Assembly (NCBI GenBank): GCA_026214975.1
Contig: CM047806.1
Span: forward strand, 100,371,832-100,435,831
Length of the DNA: 64,000 nucleotides
Source of the DNA: Gentiana macrophylla
Lineage: Eukaryota > Streptophyta > Magnoliopsida > Gentianales > Gentianaceae
Reading direction: 5' to 3'
The notes below the pieces were generated by a model that worked only from the letters and a program-made list of their open reading frames with translations, searched no databases and had not been told where the DNA came from. The position numbers and the translations under genes are program-made. How positions within the stretch are numbered: position 1 is the first letter of the stretch; every line of letters begins with the position of its first letter. Below, piece after piece: positions 12,097 to 24,814 of the stretch.

Positions 12097-13007
12097 TTTT
12101 TTTTGAATAAAAAAGAAATATATTACTCAAGTCAAGTCCGCAATAGCGGCATAAATTACATCATAAGGGGGGTTTGCCCCCAAAAAATACGACCAGAGTG
12201 GCCTAGACCATGCCTAGCTAGCAAATGTGCTGGAAAATTCCCAGCCCGCTTAATAAAGGAGAAAGAAAAAGACTCAAAAGACGGGACGAGCTCTAGAAAA
12301 TCGCGCGCTAAACAACTGAGAACAGACAAATCATCAGCCGGCCGCAATAAAGCATGTACGCATGTCAAACAGTCGGTCTCATAGGTAATCCAAGATAGCC
12401 CGAGATGCCCGGCCTCCCTCGTCGCTAAGTATCGCCTGCATCTCCAGAATCTCTGCCTCAATGCCCGGGTCAAAGTGGAATGAGAAGGTAGCTACAATCG
12501 ATCCTACTGCATCTCGAAAGATCATACCAATCCCAGAGCCCGACTCAGTGACGGAGGCATCAGTGTTGCACTTCCAACTACCTACAGATGGCGGGCTCCA
12601 TATGACTGGGTGGGCTAATCCGTCAAGCACATCCGATGAAAATGCCATAGCCTGTCGGTATTCCACTGCCCCTGCTAAAGATGCCGCAACCACATGAGAG
12701 ACATAGATAGGCGCATCATAAAAAATAGCACTACAGCAGGCTTTCCAAAGATTCCAGAGCAACATACGAAAAGTAGAGGCCTCATCAAAGAATACCGTCT
12801 TAGTACCTCACCGAAAAAACCTTTAAAGCTCGACCATGACTTGGTCTGCTGATCGCCAAAGGGTGAGGCGGCACAGATCTCCACTGGCGTAAGCACACTC
12901 AAAAAGCACATGACGCAAGGACTCCATCTCCCGCCGCATGCCAAACATTGCCCGAACCCATATGCGCTAGTAAATTGATCTCCTATCGGCAAGCAATCCT
13001 ACAAACA
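12097..13007 (-). pseudogene. LINE ORF2 3' fragment (zf-RVT to RNase H), unit 1
   Basis: Minus-strand L1-type LINE sequence with its poly(A) tail at the left (T-run at 12097). Pieces of the zinc-binding region (FGQCLACGGRWS), of the plant LINE RNase H domain (WKCNTDASVTESGSGIGM and DPGIEAEILEMQA) and of the C-terminal tail (KRAGNFPAHLLARHGLGH) are visible in three different frames. The fragment is cut at 13007, where unit 2 begins. Confidence 0.85.
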
Positions 13008-13089
13008 CAAAAAAAATCATCATCATTGGTTGTCGAGTTATGTCCACACGGATGCATTCTATGCTTAAAATGGTAAAATTCATCAATAG

Positions 13090-14300
13090 ATAAGTTCAAA
13101 AGTGAACACACTTTTATATGTCTATTTGATTCATTTATTTTGCAACAATGAACCTAAACAAGAAACTACAACAACGAATTGTGAACCAAAAGCAAGTGAA
13201 CTACAATTGTAAACTTCTAAAATTGAACTCAAAAAGTAGAACCAATGCGTGAAGTAAGTGTGAAACAATGACCCGAGTGTTTTGAAATCAAACAGGGGAA
13301 CCACAAGCAGTGAACTACAATTGTAAACTCCTAAAAGTGAACTCAAAAGTGGACTAACAATAGTAAACTTGAGATAGTGAACCACAAAAGTGAACTACAA
13401 TCGTAAAACTACTAAAAGTGAACTTTGGATTGAAGTGAATTGGTAGTGTGAAGTATGTATGAAATAGTGAGCGAGTGTTTTGAACTCAAATAGTGAACCA
13501 TGAGCAGTGAACTACAATTATAAAGTCTTAAAAGTGAACTCAAAAAGTGCTCTAACAATACTAAACTTCAAATAGTGAACCACAAACAGTGAACTACGAT
13601 TGTAAACTACTAAAAGTGAAATTTGGTTTGAAGAGAATTAGTAATGTGAAGTAGGTGTGAAACAGTGAACCGAAGTGTTTTGAACCCAATGAAAAATAGT
13701 GAACCAGAGTATTTTTGCTAAAGCTAAGTCATAATCTTTGTTGCAGCTGTAATTGATTGGGAAGAATAGAGTTGAGATCATTGTTGATATGAACTAAAAT
13801 AGTGAACTAGAACAACAGTGAATTACAATAACAGTGAACTACAAACAAACAGTGAACTAAAAAAGTGAACTCGCCAAAAAGAACTCAAACAGTGAACTAA
13901 CAATAGTAAACTTCCAATGGTTAACTATAATATTGAACTACAATTATAAACTCCTAATAGTAAACTTTAGTTTGAAGTGAATTAGTAATTTGAAATAGGT
14001 GTGAAACAGTGAATCAGAGTGTTTTGAACAAAATGAAAAACAGTGAACCAAATTAATTTGCTAACTAATAGTGAATAAGTAGATTTAAGGTTCAGAGTTA
14101 CCCAATAACATTGTATTACTACATTGAAACATTAGACCAGTCAGGAAAGTGGACAAAAACATGTTGTCATTTATGCTTAGGTGTTAAACACCGAACCAAA
14201 GTGTCTTCACTTCAATGTAAAACAGTGAACTAGAGTATATTTCTAGCTAACAGTGAACAAGTAGATTTAAGTATCAGAGTTACCCAATAACAGTGAATTA
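13090..14300. repeat. Degenerate AGTGAAC-type repeat field, unit 2
   Basis: Counterpart of 9120-10330 with the same order of sub-repeats. CAGTGAAC is the common word here, where unit 1 often has AAAGGAAC. Confidence 0.78.
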
Positions 14301-14805
14301 GTACATTGAAACATGATTTCATTAACTCTATTGCGAACTCCGAATGTGCACTTTTCTTCACCTTAACTTTATTCTTCTTGACAATGATTTCATTTCCTCG
14401 AGGTCGTTTAGTTGAGTCCTCTTATGCTTCCTCTTCTTCTTCTTCTTTGCAACCTACCTATCTTACTTGGATTATTCATTTGGTGTATAAGTAGAATTTG
14501 TTTCACTCGTGGGTCGGAGATTTGAAAAAAGATTGATGGCTGCATCTTTTTTTTTTATCATGGGTAGAATTATAGTTTTGCGGTGAAAAACTATAAATGC
14601 CGATGTGAACTATAAATAGTGAACTAAGTATGAGCGAACATACCTTTGTTGATATATCCATACATGTATATGGAAAAATTACGTATCATGTTTCCTAAAC
14701 TATTGGAATCGAATATGTTTCCAATAATCGAATTAGTGTATTAGTAAGAGCTGATTTGAAAGTATTTTAAGGAACACATCCAATCCCAAACAAAAACATT
14801 ACTAC

Positions 14806-14922
14806 TTGATGATTTGATAAGAGCGAGAACTTCAAGTTGAGGGCCAAGCTTTTCTTCAAAGACATTTTCAAAGATTAAGCCCGAGTTTAGCAAGTTTGCT
14901 TCTTTCTTTCATAAAAAACCTT
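14806..14922 (-). pseudogene. RPL13A: RPL13A last-exon fragment, copy 2 (frame broken)
   Basis: Counterpart of 11064-11174. At the two places where the other copies have CAGCAG and CAGC this copy has CAAAGAC and CAAAG, the stop region reads TTGATGATT instead of TTCAGTATT, and GCTGCTT has become GTTTGCTT. The frame is lost. The changes fall on CAG/CTG words and may be sequence errors. Confidence 0.7.
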
Positions 14923-15843
14923 AATGTGCGTTAAAACAAAAGCAAAAGCGTCAGGCAAGAACGAAATTCATTCAAAAGTTCATTGTACAACAAGACAACA
15001 AAAACCTTTCACGAATCACGTCACATGCTAGTATATGCTTGGTAAATCATGGAAAGGAAGGTACACAATAACTTGATAAGAGGGTATCCACACAATTTTA
15101 AGTGAAGAAAAGGTCGATTAATGACCATTATATCGACTTGAAACAACAAATGTCATTAACACAAACATCAGTCTTCACATACTCTATAAAAGATAAGAAG
15201 AAACACACAAATTGCGAGGCTTGAGATGCAGTATGCGGATTGTTGCATATAAGTCGGCATAAAGATGAACATTTCTGTTTTCGATTATTTAAAACATAAA
15301 AATAAAAATAAAAACATTTTTCTCGTCGTACCCAAAATCGGTGTAAAAACATAATTGAAGGTGAGACTATTGCTTTGAAAACATAAAAACATTATGTTTA
15401 AGGATATCAAACCACCAATTGAAGGAAAACACACGAAAAATGAGGCTCGGATTTGTGATTATACAAGCAAAAAGAGAAGAAGACCCACCATGGTTAAAAC
15501 CCGGTTCGAAAATTGTCGAATCGCTAAATTCGATTGGGATGATTAGCAAAGAATGATGTGTGATTTCAACCCTATTGCGTTGGGATGATTTGCAATTATG
15601 TGCGATTTCAACCCTATTGCGATGAATCGTGATTTCAAGCCGATTGCATGATTTCAAGCAGATTTTGGAATGCGAGAATCGATATAGGTATAAGAACAAA
15701 AGACGGGAAATGACTTTGAAAATGTAATTAATTTTAATTTATTTTTATGCAGTTTATTAGTTTTCTCTATAAAAAAAATAGTTTTTTTCGCTGGGTGTGA
15801 GGGTTTTTTTTGGGGGGGGGTGGGGGCTCTATAAAAAAACTTG

Positions 15844-16761
15844 TTTTTTTTGAATAAAAAAGAAATATATTACTCAAGTCAAGTCCGCAATAGCGGCATA
15901 AATTACATCATAAGGGGGGTTTGCCCCCAAAAAATACGACCAGAGTGGCCTAGAACATGCCTAGCTAGCAAATGTGCTGGAAAATTCCCAGCCCGCTTAA
16001 TAAAGGAGAAAGAAGAAGACTCAAAAGACGGGACGAGCTCTAGAAAATCGCGCTAAACAACGAGAAACAGACAAATCATCACCGCCGCAATAAAGCATGT
16101 ACGCATGTCAAACGATCGGTCTCATAGGTAATCCAAGATAGCCCGAGATGCCCGGCCTCCTCGTCGCTAAGTATCGCTTTGCATCTCCGAGAATCTCTGC
16201 GCCTCAATGCCCGGGTCAAAGTGGAATGAGAAGGTAGCTACAATCGATCCTACTGCATCTCGAAAGATCATACCAATCCCAGAGCCCGACTCAGTGACGG
16301 AGGCATCAGTGTTGCACTTCCAACTACCTACAGATGGCGGGCTCCATATGACTGGGTGGGCTAATCCGTCAAGCACATCCGATGAAACTGCCATAGCCTG
16401 TCGGTATTCCACTGCCCCTGCTAAAGATGCCGCAACCACATGAGAGACATAGATAGGCGCATCATAAAAACAAAGACTACTGAGAAGGCTTTCCAAAGAT
16501 TCCAGAGCAACATACAGTAGAGTAGAGGCTCCTCCAAAATAATACCGTCTTAGTACCTCACCGAAAAAACCTTTAAAGCTCGACCACGACTTGGCTGCTT
16601 TGATCGCCAAAGGGTGAGGCAGACCAGATCTCCCTGGCGTAAGCACACTCAAAAAGCACATGACGCAAGGACTCCATCTCCCCGCCGCATGCCAAACATT
16701 GCCCCGAACCCATGTGCGCCTAGTAAATTGTTCTCCTATCGGCAAGCAATCCTACAAACAC
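15844..16761 (-). pseudogene. LINE ORF2 3' fragment, unit 2
   Basis: Minus-strand copy of the same LINE end. The longest open piece (16167-16745) carries the zinc-binding remnant, the YVSHVVAASLAGAVEYRQAM linker and the RNase H start WKCNTDASVTESGSGIGM. The frame then breaks near 16190, where unit 1 reads on into EILEMQA. Confidence 0.83.
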
Positions 16762-16849
16762 AAAAAAAAACATCATCATTGGTTGTCAGAGTTATGTCCA
16801 CACAGATGCATTCTATGCTTAAAATGGTAAAATTCATCAATAGATAAGT

Positions 16850-18055
16850 TCAAAAGTGAACACACTTTTATATGTCTATTTGATTCATTTATTTTGCAAC
16901 AATGAACCTAAACAAAGTAAACTACAACAACGAATTGTGAACCAAAAACAGTGAACTACAATTGTAAACTTCTAAAATTGAACTCAAAAAGTAGAACCAG
17001 TAACGTGAAGTAAGTGTGAAACAATGACCCAGAGTGTTTTGAAATCAAACAGGGAACCACAAACAGTGAACTACAATTGTAAACTCCTAAAAGTGAACTC
17101 AAAAGTGGACTAACAATAGTAAACTTCAGATAGTGAACCACAAAAAGTGAACTACAATCGTAAACTACTAAAAGTGAACTTTGGATTGAAGTGAATTGGT
17201 AGTGTGAAGTATGTATGAAATAGTGAGCCAGAGTGTTTTGAACTCAAATAGTGAACCATGAACAGTGAACTACAATTATAAAGTCTTAAAAGTGAACTCA
17301 AAAAGTGCTCTAACAATACTAAACTTCAAATAGTGAACCACAAACAGTGAACTACGATTGTAAACTACTAAAAGTGAAATTTGGTTTGAAGAGAATTAGT
17401 AATGTGAAGTAGGTGTGAAACAGTGAACCGAAGTGTTTTGAACCCAATGAAAAATAATGAACCAGAGTATTTTTGCTAAAGCTAAGTCATAATCTTTGTT
17501 GCAGCTATAATGGATTGGGAAGAATAGAGTTGAGATCATTGTTGATATGAACTAAAATAGTGAACTAGAACAACAGTGAATTACAATAACAGTGAACTAC
17601 AAACAAACATGGAACTAAAAAGTGAACTCGCCAAAAAGAACTCAAACAGTGAACTAACAATAGTAAACTTCCAATGGTTAACTATAATATTGAACTACAA
17701 TTATAAACTCCTAATAGTAAACTTTAGTTTGAAGTGAATTAGTAATTTGAAATAGGTGTGAAACAAAGAATCAGTGTTTTGAACAAAATGAAAAGCAAAG
17801 TGAACCAAATTAATTTGCTAACTAATAGTGAATAAGTAGATTTAAGGTTCAGAGTTACCCAATAACATTGTATTACTACATTGAAACATTAGACCAGTCA
17901 GGAAAGTGGACAAAAACATGTTGTCATTTATGCTTAGGTGTTAAACACCGAACCAAAGTGTCTTCAGCTCAATGTAAAACAGTGAACTAGAGTATATTTC
18001 TAGCTAACAGTGAACAAGTAGATTTAAGTATCAGAGTTACCCAATAACAGTGAAT
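16850..18055. repeat. Degenerate AGTGAAC-type repeat field, unit 3
   Basis: Counterpart of 9120-10330. It starts just after the common CATCAATAGATAAGTTCAAA block and ends near GAATTAGTACATTGAAACATG. Confidence 0.78.
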
Positions 18056-18794
18056 TAGTACATTGAAACATGATTTCATTAACTCTATTGCGAACTCCGA
18101 ATGTGCACTTTTCTTCACCTTAACTTTATTCTTCTTGACAATGATTTCATTTCCTCAGGGTCGTTTAGTTGAGTCCTCTTATGCTTCCTCTTCTTCTTCT
18201 TCTTTGCAACCTACCTATCTTACTTGGATTATTCATTTGGTGTATAAGTAGAATTTGTTTCACTCGTGGGTCGGAGATTTGAAAAAAGATTGATGGCTGC
18301 ATCTTTTTTTTTTATCATGGGTAGAATTTGAGTCTTTTTAGTTGCTGGTGTGTTTGCTTTTAAGTTTCTCAACCGAATGGACAGTAATTTTGTTTTAGTT
18401 ATCTCTGTTTTTTCTATTTTTATGTAAACTTTAGAATTTTCCCAAGCATCTTGCTTGTATTTTCTTTTAATAAATTTGTGCTTGCTTTAAAAATTAATTA
18501 ATTATTGAGGATAGTATAGTCTAACTTATATTTAATTAGGAAGATTTTGGTTATTATAGTTTTGCGGTGAAAAACTATAAATGCCGATGTGAACTATAAA
18601 TAGTGAACTAAGTATGAGCGAACATACCATTGTTGATATATCCATACATGTATGTGGAAAAATTACGTATCATGTTTCCTAAACTATTGGAATCAGAATA
18701 TGTTTCCAATAATCGAATTAGTGTATTAGTAAGAGCTGATTTGAAAGTATTTTAAGGGAACACATCCAATCCCAAACAAAAAAACATTACTACT

Positions 18795-18905
18795 TCAGTA
18801 TTTGATAAGAGCGAGAACTTCAAGTTGAGGGCCAAGCTTTTCTTCAGCAGCATTTTCAGCATTAAGCCTGAGTTTAGCAAGCTGCTTCTTTCTTTCATAA
18901 AAAAC
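18795..18905 (-). pseudogene. RPL13A: RPL13A last-exon fragment, copy 3
   Basis: Intact counterpart of 11064-11174 on the minus strand, ending in the same IKY-stop. One codon differs (VFYERKK here, VLYERKK in unit 1). The intron-like sequence on its upstream side is also kept. Confidence 0.83.
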
Positions 18906-19830
18906 CTTAATGTGCGTTAAAACAAAAGCAAAAACGTCAGGCAAGAACGAAATTCATTCAAAAGTTCATTGTACAACAAGACAACAAAAAACCTTTCACG
19001 AATCACGTCACATGCTAGTATATGCTTGGTAAATCAAGGAAAGGAAGGTACACAATAACTTGATAAGAGGGTATCCACACAATTTTAAGTGAAGAAAAGG
19101 TCAGTTAATGACCATTATATCAGCTTGAAACAACAAATGTCAGTAACACAAACATCAGTCTTCACATACTCTATAAAAGATAAGAAGAAACACACAAATT
19201 GCAGGCTTCAGATGCAGTATGCCGGATTGTTGCATATAAGTCGGCATAAAGATGAACATTTCTGTTTTCAGTATTTAAAACATAAAAATAAAAATAAAAA
19301 CATTTTTCTGGGTCGTACCCAAAATCGGTGTAAAAAACATAATTCGAAGGTGAGACTATTGCTGAAAACATAAAAACATTATGTTTAAGGATATCAAACC
19401 ACCAATTGAAGGAAAACACCTGAAAAATGAGGCTCGGATTTGTGATTATACAAGCAAAAAGAGAAGAAGACCCACCATGGTTAAAACCCCGGTTCCGAAA
19501 ATTGTCAGAACTGCTAAATTCGATTGGGATGATTAGCAGCAATGATGTGTGATTTCAACCCTATTGCGTTGGGATGATTTGCAATTATGTGCGATTTCAA
19601 CCCTATTGCGATGAACTGTGATTTCAAGCCGATTGCATGATTTCAAGCAGATTTTGGAATGCGAGAATCGATATAGGTATAAGAACAAAAGACGGGAAAT
19701 GACTTTGAAAATGTAATTAATTTTAATTTATTTTTATGCAGTTTATTAGTTTTCTCTATAAAAAAATAGTTTTTAAGCTGGGTGTGAGGGTTTTTTTTTT
19801 GGGGGGGGGTGGGGCTCTATAAAAAAACTT

Positions 19831-20751
19831 GTTTTTTTTTGAATAAAAAAGAAATATATTACTCAAGTCAAGTCCGCAATAGCGGCATAAATTACATCAT
19901 AAGGGGGGTTTGCCCCCAAAAAATACGACCAGAGTGGCCTAGAACATGCCTAGCTAGCAAATGTGCTGGAAAATTCCCAGCCCGCTTAATAAAGGAGAAA
20001 GAAGAAGACTCAAAAGACGGGACGAGCTCTAGAAAATCGCGCGCTAAACAACTGAGAACAGACAAATCATCAGCCGGCCGCAATAAAGCATGTACGCATG
20101 TCAAACAGTCGGTCTCATAGGTAATCCAAGATAGCCCGAGATGCCCGGCCTCCCTCGTCGCTAAGTATCGCTTTGCATCTCCGAAATCTCGCCTCAATGC
20201 CCGGGTCAAAGTGGAATGAGAAGGTAGCTACAATCGATCCTCTCGCATCTCGAAAGATCATACCAATCCCGAGCCCGACTCGATGGCGGAGGCATCGGTG
20301 TTGCACTTCCAACTACCTACGGATGGCGGGCTCTCATATGATCAAAGGTGGGCTAATCCGTCAAGCACATCCGATGAAACTGCCATAGCCTGTCGGTATT
20401 CCACTGCCCCTGCTAAAGATGCCGCAACCACATGAGAGACATAGATAGGCGCATCATAAAAACAAGACTACTGACCAGAAGCTTTCCAAAGATTCGAGCA
20501 ACATACGAAAAGTAGAGGCCTCTCCAAAGAATACCGTCTTAGTACCTCACTGAAAAAACCTTTAAAGCTCGACCCGCGACTTGGCTGCTGATCGCCAAAG
20601 GGTGAGGCAGACCAGATCTCCCTGGCGTAAGCACACTCAAAAAGCACATGACGCAAGGACTCCATCTCCCCGCCGCATGCCAAACATTGCCCCGAACCCA
20701 TGTATGCGCCTAGTAAATTGTTCTCCTATCGGCAAGCAATCCTACAAACAC
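19831..20751 (-). pseudogene. LINE ORF2 3' fragment, unit 3
   Basis: Minus-strand LINE end with its poly(A) tail at 19831. Frames change repeatedly (20468-20701, 20115-20312, 19892-20209), and several breaks lie where units 1 and 4 have CAG or CTG words. Zinc-binding (LACGGEMESLRHVLFECAYA) and RNase H motifs are recognisable. Confidence 0.83.
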
Positions 20752-20839
20752 AAAAAAAAACATCATCATTGGTTGTCAGAGTTATGTCCACACAGATGCA
20801 TTCTATGCTTAAAATGGTAAAATTCATCAATAGATAAGT

Positions 20840-22045
20840 TCAAAAGTGAACACACTTTTATATGTCTATTTGATTCATTTATTTTGCAACAATGAACCTA
20901 AACAGTAAACTACAACAACGAATTGTGAACCAAAAACAGTGAACTACAATTGTAAACTTCTAATTGAACTCAAAAAGTAGAACCAGTAACGTGAAGTAAG
21001 TGTGAAACAATGACCCAGAGTGTTTTAAAATCAAACAGGGAACCACAAACAGTGAACTACAATTGTAAACTCCTAAAAGTGAACTCAAAAGTGGACTAAC
21101 AATAGTAAACTTCAGATAGTGAACCACAAAAAGTGAACTACAATCGTAAACTACTAAAAGTGAACTTTGGATTGAAGTGAATTGGTAGTGTGAAGTATGT
21201 ATGAAATAGTGAGCCAGAGTGTTTTGAACTCAAATAGTGAACCATGAACAGTGAACTACAATTATAAAGTCTTAAAAGTGAACTCAAAAAGTGCTCTAAC
21301 AATACTAAACTTCAAATAGTGAACCACAAACAGTGAACTACGATTGTAAACTACTAAAAGTGAAATTTGGTTTGAAGAGAATTAGTAATGTGAAGTAGGT
21401 GTGAAACAGTGAACCGAAGTATTTTGAACCCAATGAAAAATAGTGAACCAGAGTATTTTTGCTAAAGCTAAGTCATAATCTTTGTTGCAGCTATAATGGA
21501 TTGGGAAGAATAGAGTTGAGATCATTGTTGATATGAACTAAAATAGTGAACTAGAACAACAGTGAATTACAATAACAGTGAACTACAAACAAACAATGAA
21601 CTAAAAAAGTGAACTTGCCAAAAAGAACTCAAACAAAGGAACTAACAATAGTAAACTTCCAATGGTTAACTATAATATTGAACTACAATTATAAACTCCT
21701 AATAGTAAACTTTAGTTTGAAGTGAATTAGTAATTTGAAATAGGTGTGAAACAGTGAATCAGAGTGTTTTGAACAAAATGAAAAACAGTGAACCAAATTA
21801 ATTTGCTAACTAATAGTGAATAAGTAGATTTAAGGTTCAGAGTTACCCAATAACATTGTATTACTACATTGAAACATTAGACCAGTCAGGAAAGTGGACA
21901 AAAACATGTTGTCATTTATGCTTAGGTGTTAAACACCGAACCAAAGTGTCTTCAGCTCAATGTAAAACAGTGAACTAGAGTATATTTCTAGCTAACAGTG
22001 AACAAGTAGATTTAAGTATCAGAGTTACCCAATAACAGTGAATTA
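20840..22045. repeat. Degenerate AGTGAAC-type repeat field, unit 4
   Basis: Counterpart of 9120-10330, differing from unit 3 at only scattered bases. Confidence 0.78.
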
Positions 22046-22777
22046 GTACATTGAAACATGATTTCATTAACTCTATTGCGAACTCCGAATGTGCACTTTT
22101 CTTCACCTTAACTTTATTCTTCTTGACAATGATTTCATTTCCTCAGGGTCGTTTAGTTGAGTCCTCTTATGCTTCCTCTTCTTCTTCTTCTTTGCAACCT
22201 ACCTATCTTACTTGGATTATTCATTTGGTGTATAAGTAGAATTTGTTTCACTCGTGGGTCGGAGATTTGAAAAAGATTGATGGCTGCATCTTTTTTTTTT
22301 CATGGGTAGAATTTGAGTCTTTTAGTTGCTGGTGTGTTTGCTTTTAAGTTTCTCAACCGAATGGACAGTAATTTTGTTTTAGTTATCTCTGTTTTTCTAT
22401 TTTTATGTAAACTTTAGAATTTTCCCAAGCATCTTGCTTGTATTTTCTTTTAATAAATTTGTGCTTGCTTTAAAATTAATTAATTATTGAGGATAGTATA
22501 GTCTAACTTATATTTAATTAGGAAGATTTTGGTTATTATAGTTTTATGGTGAAAAACTATAAATGCCGATGTGAACTATAAATAGTGAACTAAGTATGAG
22601 CTTGAACATACCATTGTTGATATATCCATACATGTATGTGGAAAAATTACGTATCATGTTTCCTAAACTATTGGAATCAGAATATGTTTCCAATAATCGA
22701 ATTAGTGTATTAGTAAGAGCTGATTTGAAAGTATTTTAAGGAACACATCCAATCCCAAACAAAAAAACATTACTACT

Positions 22778-22888
22778 TCAGTATTTGATAAGAGCGAGAA
22801 CTTCAAGTTGAGGGCCAAGCTTTTCTTCAGCAGCATTTTCAGCATTAAGCCTGAGTTTAGCAAGCTGCTTCTTTCTTTCATAAAAAAC
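22778..22888 (-). pseudogene. RPL13A: RPL13A last-exon fragment, copy 4
   Basis: Intact minus-strand counterpart of 11064-11174 with the same stop, the VFYERKK variant, and intron-like sequence upstream. Confidence 0.83.
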
Positions 22889-23810
22889 CTTAATGTGCGT
22901 TAAAACAAAAGCAAAAACGTCAGGCAAGAACGAAATTCATTCAAAAGTTCATTGTACAACAAGACAACAAAAAACCTTTCACGAATCACGTCACATGCTA
23001 GTATATGCTTGGTAAATCAAGGAAAGGAAGGTACACAATAACTTGATAAGAGGGTATCCACACAATTTTAAGTGAAGAAAAGGTCAGTTAATGACCATTA
23101 TATCAGCTTGAAACAACAAATGTCAGTAACACAAACATCAGTCTTCACATACTCTATAAAAGATAAGAAGAAACACACAAATTGCAGGCTTCAGATGCAG
23201 TATGCCGGATTGTTGCATATAAGTCGGCATAAAGATGAACATTTCTGTTTTCAGTATTTAAAACATAAAAATAAAAATAAAAACATTTTTCTGGGTCGTA
23301 CCCAAAATCGGTGTAAAAACATAATTCGAAGGTGAGACTATTGCTGAAAACATAAAAACATTATGTTTAAGGATATCAAACCACCAATTGAAGGAAAACA
23401 CCTGAAAAATGAGGCTCGGATTTGTGATTATACAAGCAAAAGAGAAGAAGACCCACCATGGTTAAAACCCGGTTCGAAAATTGTCGAATCTGCTAAATTC
23501 GATTGGGATGATTAGCAAAGAATGATGTGTGATTTCAACCCTATTGCGTTGGGATGATTTGCAATTATGTGCGATTTCAACCCTATTATGCGATGAACTG
23601 TGATTTCAAGCCGATTGCATGATTTCAAGCAGATTTTGGAATGCGAGAATCGATATAGGTATAAGAACAAAAGACGGGAAATGACTTTGAAAATGTAATT
23701 AATTTTAATTTATTTTTATGCAGTTTATTAGTTTTCTCTATAAAAAAAATAGTTTTTTTCGCTGGGTGTGAGGGTTTTTTTTGGGGGGGGGGGGGCTCTA
23801 TAAAAAACTT

Positions 23811-24724
23811 GTTTTTTTTTGAATAAAAAAGAAATATATTACTCAAGTCAAGTCCGCAATAGCGGCATAAATTACATCATAAGGGGGTTTGCCCCAAAAA
23901 TCGACACTCGTGAGTGGCCTAGAACATGCCTAGCTAGCAAATGTCTTTGGAAAATTCCCGACCAGCTTAATAAAGGAGAAAGAAGAAGACTCAAAAGACG
24001 GGACGAGCTCTAGAAAATCGCGCTAAACAACGAGAACAGACAAATCATCACCGCCGCGCAATAAAGCATGTACGCATGTCAAACGATCGGTCTCATAGTA
24101 ATCCAAGATAGCCCGAGATGCCCGGCCTCCCTCGTCGCTAAGTATCGCCTGCATCTCCAGAATCTCTGCCTCAATGCCCGGGTCAAAGTGGAATGAGAAG
24201 GTAGCTACAATCGATCCTACTGCATCTCGAAAGATCATACCAATCCCATAGCCCGACTCAGTGATGGAGGCATCAGTGTTGCACTTCCAACTACCTACAG
24301 ATGGCGGGCTCCATATGACTGGGTGGGCTAATCCGTCAAGCACATCCGATGAAACTGCCATAGCCTGTCGGTATTCCACTGCCCCTGCTAAAGATGCCGC
24401 AACCACATGAGAGACATAGATAGGCGCATCATAAAAAACAGCACTACAGCAGGCTTTCCAAAGATTCCAGAGCAACATACAGAAAGTAGAGGCCTCCTCC
24501 AAAGAATACCGTCTTAGTACCTCACTGAAAAAACCTTTAAAGCTCGACCCGCGACTTGGCTGCTGATCGCCAAAGGGTGAGGCAGACCAGATCTCCCTGG
24601 CGTAAGCACACTCAAAAAGCACATGACGCAAGGACTCCATCTCCCCGCCGCATGCCAAACATTGCCCCGAACCCATGTGCGCCTAGTAAATTGTTCTCCT
24701 ATCGGCAAGCAATCCTACAAACAC
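23811..24724 (-). pseudogene. LINE ORF2 3' fragment, unit 4 (longest frame)
   Basis: The minus-strand frame 24023-24676 (217 codons) is the most complete of the amplified LINE ends. It holds, in order, the CLACGGEMESLRHVLFEC zinc-binding motif (Cys-x2-Cys ... His-x4-Cys), a tryptophan-rich linker, and RNase H (CNTDASITESGYGIGMIFRD, then EAEILEMQAI). The first Asp of CNTDAS and the Glu of EILEMQA are the expected acidic residues. The C-terminal tail continues in another frame. It cannot be autonomous because RT is missing. Confidence 0.87.
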
Positions 24725-24814
24725 AAAAAAAAACATCATCATTGGTTGTCAGAGTTATGTCCACACAGATGCATTCTATGCTTAAAATGGTAAAATTCAT
24801 CAATAGATAAGTTC

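Larger units (their letters stand above)
9038..13007. repeat. Tandem unit 1 of 5 (~3.97 kb)
   Basis: First copy of a head-to-tail amplified segment. The order inside is an A-run and CATCATCATTGGTTGTC, a repeat field of AGTGAAC-like words, an RPL13A-derived minus-strand fragment (11064-11174 plus intron), then a minus-strand LINE 3' end. The junction with unit 2 joins LINE sequence (...CAATCCTACAAACA) to the same A-run, with A-rich microhomology. Compared with units 3-5, many CAG words are changed, often to AAAG or AAAGG. Confidence 0.93.
13008..16761. repeat. Tandem unit 2 of 5 (3.75 kb, internal deletion)
   Basis: Same order of parts as unit 1. About 227 bp present in the other units (18329-18555 in unit 3) are missing at 14570/14571. 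This unit also shows the densest replacement of CAG/CTG words by CGA, CAAAG or TTTG. Confidence 0.93.
16762..20751. repeat. Tandem unit 3 of 5 (3.99 kb)
   Basis: Full-length unit with all parts. It is nearly identical to unit 4 over most of its length, which suggests recent amplification or homogenisation. Confidence 0.93.
20752..24724. repeat. Tandem unit 4 of 5 (3.97 kb)
   Basis: Full-length unit and the best-preserved LINE end of the first four. Junctions on both sides have the same A-run microhomology. Confidence 0.93.

Noticed and set aside
14306..14494. 62-codon plus-strand frames beginning MKHDFINS in units 2, 3 and 4
   Set aside because: No recognisable domain, and the same position is a different frame on the minus strand. 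Repetition follows from the tandem units, not from selection.
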